Part shown: positions 21,484 to 32,731 of the stretch, piece by piece
Layout of the letters: each line of letters opens with the position of its first letter
Position numbering within the stretch: the stretch's first letter is position 1
Program-made: the position numbers and the translations under genes
Notes under the pieces: model-generated
Databases searched by the model: none
What the model saw: the letters and a program-made list of their open reading frames with translations, nothing else
Told to the model about the DNA's origin: nothing
Assembly: GCA_037953625.1 (NCBI GenBank)
Contig: CM075651.1
Coordinates: 110,795,001 to 110,859,000, forward strand
Length of the DNA stretch: 64,000 nt
From: Crotalaria pallida
Lineage: Eukaryota; Streptophyta; Magnoliopsida; Fabales; Fabaceae
Direction of reading: 5' to 3'

Positions 21484-21860
21484 TCGTTTGTCATGTTCTG
21501 GGAACATGAGGAGGGTACTCTGGGAGTACCAAATTGATGCAACCTACTTCATGACAGATTATGGGAATGTGATGGTCAGTGTTTGGGACATGGTTTCTTT
21601 GATGTGTTCTGGGAACACATTGGTGTGCAACCTACTTGATGACACATTCTAGGAATGTGGCCAGTGTCTAGGACATGGTTTCTTTGATATGTTCTGGGAA
21701 TGTGATGCACACTCTGGGAGTGGTGCTTGTTTATATTCCAAGTACGGTTTGCTATACGTTCTGGGAACGTGATGCACACTCTGGGAGTGGTGCTTGTTTA
21801 TATTCCAAGTATGGTTTGCTGTACGTTCTGGGAATGTATGTTAGTGTTCTAGGAACACAT
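21484..21860 (+). repeat. Hairpin array with TGG/TAG loop (LTR B)
   Basis: At least nine short inverted repeats share the centre TTC-TGG-GAA or TC-TGG-GA but have different arms: CATGTTC/GAACATG (21492-21508), GGTACTC/GAGTACC (21514-21530), ATGTGTTC/GAACACAT (21602-21620), CACATTC/GAATGTG with TAG loop (21643-21659), ACGTTC/GAACGT (21756-21770), CACTC/GAGTG. The arms change together so that pairing is kept. Confidence 0.85.
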
Positions 21861-22173
21861 TGGTATATTGGATGGACGTCCGAGATTGATTAGTATGGGA
21901 GGCCTCAGGATTGTGAGATAGAAAGCATGCATCATGCCACTTGCATTGAAAGACTTATTATGATTAACCGGGTGTGCTCATATGGTTATGCATTCTGATT
22001 TGCTACATGATTACTTGTGTATGTTAGTTTTATTCTCATTTGATTATACGAATATGTATAGCTAACCCCCATGTGTAAGACCCTATATTTTGAATAAATA
22101 AATAAATAATAAATATTTAAAATAAAAGCATTATTATATTAAGTAAAATAATGAATTTTCTGAAATTAGGTTA

Positions 22174-22352
22174 AAATACTCGAGTATTTGGGGAAGACTC
22201 GAGTACTGTAACTAGTTGTTAGGAAAATTTGAATTTTTAGTTGGAATACTCGAGTAGTTGGTTGGGAGACTCGAGTATTCAGTTTTGTTGCTGAGTGTTT
22301 TGAAGCTGGTGCGTCAGCAATACTCGAGTATTGTCCAAAATACTCGAGTAGT
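22174..22352. repeat. TACTCGAGTA cluster upstream of LTR H promoter
   Basis: Six ACTCGAGT-cored sites, four of them as full ATACTCGAGTA words. LTR H also carries a second cluster at 23396-23523 inside the predicted intron, with ATGAACTACTCGAGTA repeats like those of gypsy-1. Confidence 0.88.
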
Positions 22353-23589
22353 TCGAGCAGTGGTGCTACGTCTATAAGTCGGTTTTCATTTGAATTTCGA
22401 ACCAAAACGTGTTTTCCCTTGGTTCCAAGCACAGAGCTGGACATTACTTCGAGGGAAGGTAATCCTAGGCTATAAATAAGTGATCAATGAAGCCCAAACA
22501 CCATCAAATCTCTCTGAACCCGAATTGTTGGCAAAATTTCTCTGTTTTGTGGCCCTCACTTTAACCACTTCATTCTCTCTCAATTCTCATCCATTCCCTT
22601 CGAAACCTAAACACAAACTGAAGTTCTAATTCCAATCTTGAATTAGAACCCGAAATCACTCCAAATAACATCATGTAGCTCGAGTTCTAGGCAATTGAAG
22701 TTGAGCTTTCAAAACTGTGAAAACAGAGCAAGTTCAGCACCAAACACCCATCTTCCTTGAATTCGTTTGGTAAACCCAGGAACTCTTTCAATTCTAAACT
22801 TGTTTCTATTTAAAGATGGCGTTTCCTAGTTTCCAAAGCTAACTTGTTTCATTCTTTTTCATGTTGTATTCATTGTGAAATTGATGGCCAAAGTCAGCCA
22901 AGTGCTACAAGTTTTGCACCGGACCAGAATCAAGTTTTGATTCAGTCTCTTTTTGGTTCGATCAAATATTTCTTTAGCTTCTCTGAGGTAAGGGAGGAGT
23001 TACCTAAATACTAGAATGAGTAATTTCATGCTAGAAATGTAGGAACCATTAAAGGTTTAAAGAGGACTGCAACTTGAATTGGGATTCTGACTTGGAGGTC
23101 AAAGACCCATGATTTTATGATTCAAACAAGTTTAAATGAACCTAATAAAGCTCATTGTAATGTGTTTCGAAATTAAAATCAAGTGGAGATGAATTTCACA
23201 GTTTAAAATGGATATTTTCATGTTTGAATGCAATATGCAATTTGATGTTAATTGATGTTATTTCAGTCATGTTTAAGTGTTGTAACATGTTTGTTTTATG
23301 TGCCTAAGTTGCTGTTTTGCATAGGAATGGAGAAATAATGCAAGGAATTCGAATTGGTATTGAAAATGCAGAAAACTGGTGCTGTTGCAGCAAAAAGACT
23401 CGAGTATTTTAAGGAGTACTCGAGTATTCTGGAAACTGGAAGAGCGACTCGAGTAGATCTTTAAAGACTCGAGTATTTTTGGTATGAACTACTCGAGTAG
23501 TTCATGAACTACTCGAGTATTCTGAACAATTTTTCAGAAAACACTTACTTTCAAAAATTTTCTTATAATTAACTCAATCAATATTAATA

Positions 23590-24250
23590 TATCTTATTCC
23601 CGTTGGTTGATGGTTATCCTGGAGGTGTCCTACTGGAATTTTATTCAGTGGTCGATTATTTCCCTACAGGAGTCCCAACGGAAGTGCGTACACCCATTTG
23701 GTTGATATGATCCCTAGATGTCCGAGTGAAAGTTTTACTCACTTGGTTGATATTTTCTATGGGAGTCCCAATGGGGTCGTTGTAATAAATATCCACCAAT
23801 AGGAGGCTAGGCCCCGACGGATTATTAAATAACTAATTATATGCTATTCCTAAAATCATCACAAAGTGGTTGGACCGCTGATGGATTTTTCTGCAATAAA
23901 GAATTGAAAGCAAGTAAACCCATCATGAGATGGCTATGCCTCTGATGGTATTTATCGAAAAAGCACCAGCACCAACTAAAAGAAAATATAATTAAGAGTT
24001 AATGAAATGAGATGCTGATGAGAATAATGAAAAGAAAAGAAATGAAATTTGAATATGGCATTGTCATGCATGGAGTTGCTCCGATTTCGACTGTGGAATC
24101 TAGCATAGAATAGAATGGATACCATGGCTTTGAAAGAGCTATGGCGCCATAGCCCTGAAGGTGCTATGATGATTTGGATACCGTAGCATGAAAATGCTAT
24201 GAAGGCTAGTTCCCAATCAATCGTGATGCATGGGATATGGATACACTCCA
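23590..24250 (+). repeat. Degenerate hairpin arrays of LTR H
   Basis: A first set around TTGGTTGATNNT and GGAGTCCCAANGG (23600-23800) is followed by one with inverted arms such as CCATGGCT/AGCTATGG (about 24122-24144) and TAGCAT-GAAA-ATGCTA (24184-24199, perfect 6-bp stem with GAAA loop). It lies in the final third of the proposed intron. Less regular than the arrays of B and C. Confidence 0.6.
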
Positions 24251-25689
24251 GTTCGATGAAAACATAGGTTTGAAATGGATACCCGAAAGGATGCCGAACT
24301 GTGAAGCATGAACGAGAAGTAGGCATGTGTAACACCCCGATTTGACAACTTGAAAATATAATTTCTTTAATTAATATGGTGAAAATTTGGGCCAATTTTT
24401 TTTTTTTAAACTAACATGGACATGAGAATCTCCAAGTTCCAAGATCCTTTATCAAAATAATTTACAACATAAATTGGATTCCCATATCGCATGTCATACT
24501 TCAAGTTCCAAACCGAGATGTTACGAAACATCGCACTCTGAAACTTGTTTTCACAAAGCATTTAAAAGCCCATCTCTTTTATGTTTAACCAGAAAACTTG
24601 ATATTGATTATCCAGCTTTACAAAACATCTTTCGGGTGCACATGTGGATACAGTTAATGTTGTCTAAGTACCTGGTAAGGGAGTACAATACTCGAACATA
24701 GACACTATGACGGTAGATCTCCGTCCAACGCAATGCTTCTCCGAAGGGACGAATCATCAACCATCGGGTCCTCGAACCGAGCTTGACCTTCTTCTCTTTC
24801 GAGACTCCATCTCGGTCTTGTCTTCGTAGGCCAATACTTGAAGCGTCGACTCCCAATATGATCTACTTTGTAACACCCTCACACTTAATTACTTTAATTT
24901 GGATTTACTTAAAATATGAACTTGAAAATTCTGATAAAAATCCGGCAGAGTTTCCTCTGTAATTCGGACTTTACCAAATTTCCTGTTGTACCTGTTCAGA
25001 CCAGAGTATTTATAAAACATAAACATATTAATAAAACAGCCAGATAAAGTCCTAATGCCCGATAAACCACATAATACAAAATTCTGGGCGCACAACTACT
25101 ACATGATTTTAATTTACAAAATATTAATTTTCTTAAAATTAAAACTAAGTCCACTCAAATGCTTTACACTCCACAGTGTGGAGTATACTCCCTGCTCGGC
25201 CAGAAAACGGTGCAAGCTCCCAGCTTAGTACCTGAAAGGGGGTTGTAAGGGTGAGCTTTACACAAGTAGGAAATAGGTTCCAACGAGGCATAATAATCAC
25301 TAAGTCAAAACACAATTAGCATATAGCACATAATTCCCTATACCAGTCCAAAGCATGCATCAAACACAATCACTTGCATATTATCATTTATCATATAATT
25401 AGAAATTTCTCTTATTCCGAACACATCACTTTTCTCCTGTACATTTCACATTCATTTCTCTTTATTTATTTTCATTCCTAATACTTTTCCCAACTCCTAT
25501 GTAAAATTTCATTTTTCTTATTTTCATTCTAATAAGTAATCGATTCACACACATATACTCATCTATTACATAAACACTATTTCAATTATTCAAACACAAT
25601 AATTCATTTACATTCTTTTCATTTTATTCTTTCCATTTGCACTTCTTTCTTATTTTCTTTCTTTATCTCTTTCTTTCCTTTCATTTTAC

Positions 25690-26042
25690 ATTACCTGAGC
25701 CGCTAGGACCATCAGGGGTGTGCTGGATTATCCCCAAAGCCACTAGGACCATCCGGGTTGCACGTCGACAGAGCCACTAGGACCATCCGCCGATACCATT
25801 AATTATTTTATTATTCCTTGAGCTACTAGGACCATCAAGGGTGTGCGGGATTATCCCCAGAGCCACTAGGACCATCCGGGTTGCACGTCGACAGAGCCAC
25901 CAGGACCATCCGCCGATACCATTAATTATTTTATTATTCCTTGAGCCACTAGGACCATCAAGGGTGTGCGGGATTATCCCCAGAGCCACTAGGACCATCC
26001 AGGTTGCACGTCGACAGAGCCACTAGGACCATCCGCCGATAT
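25690..26042 (-). repeat. Minisatellite/hairpin array of LTR D
   Basis: Two full higher-order units of about 118 bp and a partial third, built from copies of GCCACTAGGACCATC. Some copies form stems with different arms around the same 13-nt centre: CCTTGA/TCAAGG (25939-25963) and CCTGA/TCAGG (25694-25716). Others (before GATTATCCCC and CGTCGACA) pair weakly. Confidence 0.75.
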
Positions 26043-27665
26043 AGTCTTCATTTTTCTCATTAATTCATTTTTTTTCTTTCTCATTAAATCTCATTTTATC
26101 TTCTTATTTACTTATTTCTTTTTATCAACCATAATTCCTTATTTCTCATTCTAATTTACATCTCATGCATACACCCTTTCTTTTATTTATTATCCAATTC
26201 ATAATTTAATTTTCCTAAATTCCTACTCATACTTTTAGTCCCTTCTTTTATCACTTAACCGTTACCCACTACAACCAATATATCACTTATTAATCACACA
26301 TACATAACAGTTAATCACATACTCGTTCACAATTACTTGTCAAGTTCTCATATCCTTCCGTTAGGCATACAAAATAGCATTTAGTACTTAGCATACACAT
26401 TACATCATAATTATCAATTTAAAGCTTATTACATCCCAATTATCAATTTAAGACTTATTTCGTACAATTCCTTTGTCTTCAAGTCCAGGTTGTCTATCCT
26501 AAAGGTTAAAATCCATTTAGCATTTAAATTACCTACCTTTAACATAAAAGTCGTACATCACACTTATGAAATACAAGAATTCATATTCGTTAATTAACCC
26601 TACATTATAGCATTTAACAAATACAACTAAATAACAACATACATCATTTAGCATCTCTAATTACATAGCAATCCATTTACCATTCAGCAACTATAATTAA
26701 CTAACAAGCATACATTTAGCACTTTACTATTAAAATAGCAAGTATACCTCATAATCTATAGCATACAATAATCCATTTCCACAACTAGCATTTAAAGGAC
26801 ATGTTCATTAACGTACAAACAATATATCACCGCTAGCACATACCATTATTCAATTAGTTCTTCATTCTTTTATTTTCCTATTTTAATTTTTTGTCTAGAT
26901 TAATTACTCACATGTTCAATCAATAACACACCCATATGCTCTTAGCAAAGATTATAACTAGCAAGAAACTAGTCCCTACAAGCTGACGTAAAACACCCCT
27001 TACCTCGATTGACGAAAATTAAGAAATAACCTCAACTTCGAGGCTTGCCGACGTGAATGAGCGGTGATCCGTGAAGCCTCAATGACCCGGGGTGATGAAC
27101 AGGTCCGTGGCGGTGGAGATGTAGTCCTGGGTTGCTGGACTCACGGTGGCCGGCGCATAGCCTCGCTGATGGCAGTTCGCGTGGCACCGGCAAGACCAAA
27201 CGGAGAAGACGGAGACGAAGATGAGGCTGGCGATCGTGAGCCTCGTCCAACCGCAGCGATGGTGCGGTGCCAAGGGAGGCAGGGAAAAGCGGCGGCGGTT
27301 GGGGTTGGTTGCGGCTGGGAGGAGAACGGGGGAAAGAAGAAGGAGGTTGAAGGAGGGAGGTCGAGCTTGATGGTGGCTGTCCGGTTCGCGAAGGAGGCTG
27401 CAGCAACAACGAACGACGGCGGTGGTTCCAATCGAAGAGAGAGATCGGGGGCGGAGGCACAGGGCTGGTTGTTTCGTGATCTGCAGAGGGAAGGAGGGAC
27501 GATTCGCGACCCAGATGAGAGAGAAACCGCGAGGCAGGAAAGGGAGAGAGGGACGGCGACGGAGCTGGCTGGATGGGCGGCGGCGTGGACGGAAACTGGG
27601 GAGAGAAGCTTAGGGCCGACGGCCCTTTTTCGTTGGAGAAGAAGGAGATGGGGGGTTGATCGAAC

Positions 27666-27845
27666 CCCCCCCCCCCCCACTCTTTTATTTTTTATTTTTT
27701 TTTATTTTTTTTATTACATTATTATTATTATTATTACTATTATTTTTATTTATTATTATTATTATTTTTTTATTATTATTACAATATCATTATTATTACT
27801 ATTATTATTATTATTATTATTATTATTTTTTTTTCTTTATTAGTA
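27666..27845. repeat. Poly-C and ATT-type microsatellites
   Basis: A run of about 14 C (27666-27679) is followed by T-rich sequence and interrupted ATT repeats to 27845. It lies close to the 5' end of LTR D (minus strand). Confidence 0.9.
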
Positions 27846-28679
27846 TTATGTTTGGAATTAAAAATGGGGATGTTACATACTTACTCTGTCGCCTGTGGAC
27901 ATCGTCACAGAATGTCCACAGGGATGGGAAGGACAGAGAGAGTAAGCATTCCGAACGACGCATCGTCGACGGTGTGGGTTTACGATAGGCAAGATATTAA
28001 GACAACACAAGCATACAACAATACACTTTCACAACACAACAATACAGCAGATAATTATGCGTAATGCATGAGGATGCAATGCAATCGTCGCATTCTCTTA
28101 CGCTTATTCTTTATCTTAAGGGAATTCTCTTAACCAGCTCATCTCGCAAGAACGAAGTCTCTTAAACAACCTGTCTCGTAGAGTCGAAGTCTCTTTATTC
28201 ACACATCTCGAGTCCATAACATCGGAAATTCAGGCTTTATGGTTTGGGTCTACATCTCCTCGGAATCCATCCACCTAATCGGAAGCAATCAGGAGTACAG
28301 GATCTCTAACCACATCGGCTTTTACTGGATGGCAAAACATATGAATACATAAAATGCCCGGGAAATAAGCACATCCGGCCGTGTTCGAGCATCCCTCTCA
28401 CTGAACAAGATTTGGTCAAGGGGGTGTCAGTCCTCTGTCTAGTGATCATGTGGTACTTCGTCCACACCACTGAGTGACCAGCTCCGACCGGTTCAGCCAG
28501 GGCCCCTATGGTTTTTCCCACCTAGACAGACTTCTCAAGGCTTCTTGACGAATCACCGTCATTGTCGTCCCCTATCTCAATCATCCAGCTGAACACCACA
28601 AGGGTAATTCAGGTGTATCTTCCTCTCCACTACTTCGGGTTAGGGTTTCGAGTTGTGAGGTTATACTTGTTCGTTCAAC

Positions 28680-29170
28680 GTCGACCCATCCTAAGTCATA
28701 TCCGCATACAGCTTCAACCATATGCGGAATGCTTCTGTGGGACTCGACCACTAAATACGATGGGCTCCGACCCATCTCAAATCATTTTCGGCATACGGCT
28801 CCGACCAGTATGCAAGATAGCCACAATCTTTCTGACGGGCTACAACCCATTCAGAATTACCATCCACATATAGCTACGACTATAGTCGGAATATCAATCA
28901 TCATTCTGACGGGCTACGACCCACTCAGAATCACATCGGCATATGGCTCCGACCATATGCGGGATATCCATCAATCTTTGGTAGATAGGCTCCGACCTAT
29001 CTTAAACCACTCTCAACATATGGCTACAACCATATGTCTCGACACATGGCTATGAACATGTGGAAATCATCTCATCACATGGCTACGACCATGTGGAAAT
29101 CATCTCATGACATGGCTACGACCATGTGGAAATCATCTCATCACATGGCTACGACCATGTGGAAACTCTC
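28680..29170 (-). repeat. Hairpin array with CTMCRA loop, C 3' LTR copy
   Basis: About eleven short inverted repeats share the centre GG-CTMCRA-CC. Perfect examples on the plus strand: GATGGG/CCCATC (28759-28776), GCATATGG/CCATATGC (28939-28960), AGATAGG/CCTATCT (28983-29002), ACATATGG/CCATATGT (29016-29037), CACATGG/CCATGTG (29076-29095). The last type is amplified as a 33-bp tandem repeat to 29165. The 5' LTR copy is at 35885-36345. Confidence 0.88.
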
Positions 29171-32100
29171 TTTGTAGAATTCGGCACTCATTGCGTCTGG
29201 TCCAAAGACATCATCGTCGTCATCGTATCATCAGCTCGATCCATGTACTCAGCATATCAGCATCATCCGGTTCCATTGCCTGTTCCATCCCTTAGAGTTT
29301 CACTCTAATCGTTGGGGGAATTCCTTATAGTTTTCTATGTCTCTTTTATTCTTATCTTATATCACGGGATGATGCATTATGCTCCTGCAATGACAATATA
29401 AACAACAATATATCTCAACATACAAACATGTCAATCAATCAATACCATGTAATGGTATAGGTCTGAGTCTTCGTATACCACGATACAAACAATCACACAA
29501 TTTATCGGGTATACTACTAGCTACGATAGACCTTTACTCCGACTTTGAGAGAGTACGGAGTGACCTAATAGATCACCTAAATACCACGGTGTCTTTGGGA
29601 AGCTTCTCTCTCACCTCAACTCCAGCAAATACCTCGTCCGAAATCGTTGCGGGTCCTCCCAACTGTCAGCTGCTCCAGGCTCTTGACTTACACACACCTT
29701 ATACTAGATTGGAGACACTAACGTTACTAGTGTATCTAAATAATCGTCGTACTTAAAATCCAAAACGTGCTTTTTGAAAACTCCTTTTTGCTTCTTATCG
29801 GAAAATCGTAAAACATCAAGATTTTCTCAAATCAAAATCCAACTTTCATTGTACTTTAAATACTTTGCAATCATCATAAGAAATCAATGAAATCATTTTA
29901 AATAAATGGATCGGTTGCTGGTCCGTCTTGGACAGCAGCTCGCTCGATCCCGAAAACATGAAATCCAACTTTCCTTAAATCACGTACCATTTAAAACTTA
30001 AACTTTAAAACCATTTTCAAGATTGAAAAACAATAAAATCTGGACAGCCAAGGTACGGGTCCATAAAACACTCTTTAGAAAATCTGAAAACATTGTAAAA
30101 TCGCATTTTTCAAACCAACTTTATCTTATATTAGGTACTCATCAAAACTCAACTTCAATCACTTTGAAAACATTTTCAAATACGAAATACAACTCATAAA
30201 AACTCTGGACAACATCATATTCTAGGTCTTAGATTCATTTTCCTTTGTCCAAAACCAATTTAAATCCATAAACAAATTAAGCATCTCGAAAACAATTCAA
30301 TAAACACTTTGATCAACACTTTCTCAAGTTCAAACACTTAAAATCAAACATGGGCAGCATGATGCTTCAAATAAGACAAACCATTTAGCACATAGAACAT
30401 AGCACATTTTCAAATCTTAATTTCAAACTAATAGCCTAGACCGAAACACCGTAAACAATTAATCTTGCAAACTCATTCATGCATAGTCTAAACACACCAT
30501 CAAGCAATCATTCATTCAATTATTTCAAGACATTACGATCATCATACAGATCCAGCCAAGTCATGAAATGAAGTACAAAATTCATATTTGTCGAAAACAT
30601 TCAAATAAAGCTTTTGTTCAATTATGGGAAAGCACAAAAGATAAAATCTAAAACTATACCCAATCAATTTGTTCACCCTTCAAAATTTCCAGAACATACA
30701 CATATATGTTAAAGTTCTTCACATAAAATTTTCAAGATCATGACATGCAAGAGATCAAACAAAAGAAAATCAAACTTTCACTCACAACAACATCAAACCG
30801 TGGCCAACATAAAGGAAAATCATCAAAAAAAGTCAATCATTTTCAAAGATCTTTACATCAAAAACTCAAGCATCATCACATCATAGTTCAAGCATAGATC
30901 TCAACATGCATGCAAACAAAAACATTAGATCTTTGAAAAATCTTTCATGAAAACTTAAAATCAAGTCCTTTCCAAAAACAATTTTAAGAGATCAAGAAGA
31001 AAACTCAAAATCATGAGAAAACACTTTCTCAACAAAACTTCAAGATCAAGTTCAAAGATCAACATGCATGTTAGTGAAATCTTTAGATCTAACATAAAAA
31101 CAAACATGCATCACACTTTTTTAAGTAAAATCAAAGTTTTAGAAGAAAATCATGAGAAACGAAAATGAATCAAGGAAAAGGTTTAAAACTTTTTAGATCA
31201 TGAAGCAAGGTTCTTACTTAATCAAAAGCTTTAAAGAATCAAGTCCAATTCTTTGGTTTCTCTCCTCTCTCCTCACGGTTCACCCACTCATCTTCCTAGT
31301 CCATGGTTTTCTCCTTATCTCCTTTACTAGCTTGGCTTGATCTTACCTAGGTTATGAAGAGTTTGGTGTTGAAGTTTGGTTCCTCTTCTTCTCTCTTCTA
31401 ATTCGGCTTCTCTCTCTTTTTCTCTCTCTCTCTCACTAAGAGCTTGATGTAGCTCTTTAGTGTTGTGTTTAGTTTGGGAAAAGAAATGAAAGAAAGTGTG
31501 TGTGTGTGTGTTTGGTTTAGGAAAGGAATGAAGGGAATGAAAACAAGAGAAGTGTATGGGTTTTGATCACTCTCTCTTCACTCTCACGATTTTGAAAGTG
31601 TTGATGGGTATGTGTTGTTGTTGATGAAATGAAGATGAAAGAATGAAGGGTGAAGGAATGAAAGAGAATTCACTCTTCACCACACAGTTTCAACCCCCTT
31701 CTTTTATTCTTCCTTACTTTTTCCTAATTGCCATCAAGGGTTTGCATGGGGGGCTTCTTTGCAACTACTTGGGGACTAAGTCACAAAACTTGGAGGCCAA
31801 GTCTTGCTCCTAGGTCCCTCACGGTTTTGGCTTCTAAGTCCCTCCTTAGGTCATGCTTTGGTCATCATGGTGATGTCATGGGCTTGACTTTTTGGCATGC
31901 AACTTGGTGACCAAGTTAAGGAACTCGGAGGCCAAGTTAATCACCTAACATTCGGCCATAGGGTATTAGGGTAGGATTAGGTTAGCTTAATTAGGTTTAA
32001 GGCACTAATTAGGTTCTAATCATGATTAGGGTAGGATTAGGAAAGATTAATCTAGGTTTAGCTCACTAATCCTCATAGATTAGGGCTTAATCAAGGATTA

Positions 32101-32731
32101 AGATACTAATCAAAAACTTAATCCATACCTAACATAAGTTTAGTGAAAACTAATTCTAGATTAGCTCACTAACTTTGAGGGTTTAGAGTTTAAGAAAGTG
32201 ATTAAGTTCTTAATCAAGGATTAAGAACTCGATTAGGGTTTAATCAAAGATTAGGATACCAATTAGGGTTTTGAGAAATGATTCTAGATCAAGATAATTG
32301 GACTTTGATTTCTTTGAAACTTAGAGAAAATAATTTTCCATCTTAAGATCATAAAACCATATGCATGAATTTAGGAAAACGAAATCTTAATTAAACCTCG
32401 AGCAATATGATTTCATTGAAAATCTTAGAAAATCACACACACAAAATCACAACACAAGTAAATTAAATCCCAAAGCATAGAACCCATCGTGAGATCAAAA
32501 CTCTTTTAAATCAATTAGGTTAAATCTATAAAAATGCACAAAGAAATCCATTTCTTAAATGAAATTACTCCAAACTCAATAAAATCATTTGTTTGAATTC
32601 CATAAAAATCTTTGTTTACCAAAATTCCATAAAATCAACATTTGATTACGTGATCGAATAAAATACCCATCGAAAACCATTTGTAAAATGAAAACTCATT
32701 TATTTTAGTTGGAAAAATACGGAATGTCACA

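Larger units (their letters stand above)
19450..22073 (+). mobile_element. Element B 5' LTR, first part
   Basis: Starts TGTAACATCCCTAATTTTCG. Ordered features: two TAACCGGTTA palindromes, a conserved block GGGTTAGTGCGTTTGATGAG, TATA box, leader, predicted donor GATTTTG|GTAAGCTC at 20169, two more palindrome pairs (near 20815-20845 and 21195-21225), a hairpin array and AGCATGCATCAT. It is cut at 22073 by LTR H. Confidence 0.88.
24869..27877 (-). mobile_element. Solo LTR D inside element C
   Basis: 3009 bp, from TGTAACACCCTCACAC to GGGGATGTTACA, flanked by TACTT (24864-24868 and 27878-27882); the undisturbed site is seen once in the other C LTR (about 35080). Leader and predicted splice signals orient it on the minus strand: donor GAG|GTAAGGGG at 27003, acceptor CCCCTTTCAG at 25232, intron about 1.77 kb. 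The short 3' exon resembles that of LTR A (GGCC-AGCAGG-AGTA). The GC-rich leader (27050-27660) gives long open frames on both strands that I regard as composition artefacts. Confidence 0.9.
24328..32731 (-). mobile_element. Element C 3' LTR (contains solo LTR D)
   Basis: Matches the 5' LTR at 34546-39921 throughout except for the 3-kb insertion D. It includes the hairpin array at 28680-29170, long A-rich tracts (29750-31230) and CT and GT microsatellites (31385-31510) near the promoter side. The tract at 31970-32300 is rich in near-repeats of ATTAGGGTTTAATCA-like words. Confidence 0.88.

Noticed and set aside
19450..22073. Element B 5' LTR and LTR G as one element's two LTRs
   Set aside because: G is clearly more diverged from B than B's own 3' LTR (45542-46858) is, and other elements lie between.
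25690..26042. Regularly spaced repeats resembling a CRISPR array
   Set aside because: Plant nuclear context, repeats degenerate and adjacent without unique spacers; it is an LTR minisatellite.
27064..27843. Long open frames on both strands (259 codons plus, 179 and 142 codons minus)
   Set aside because: They lie in the GC-rich leader of LTR D and run into poly-C and ATT microsatellites; no domain, and both strands are open because of composition.
28562..29308. Open frames of 60-108 codons (and a 196-codon one at 35765-36355)
   Set aside because: They run across the hairpin array of LTR C, antisense to the element; the repeated HMATTMWKSS residues come from the 33-bp tandem repeat.
31728..31910. 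60-codon frame, also at 38906-39088
   Set aside because: Present in both C LTRs but antisense to the element, with repeated GGCCAAGTTAAG words; no protein similarity recognised.
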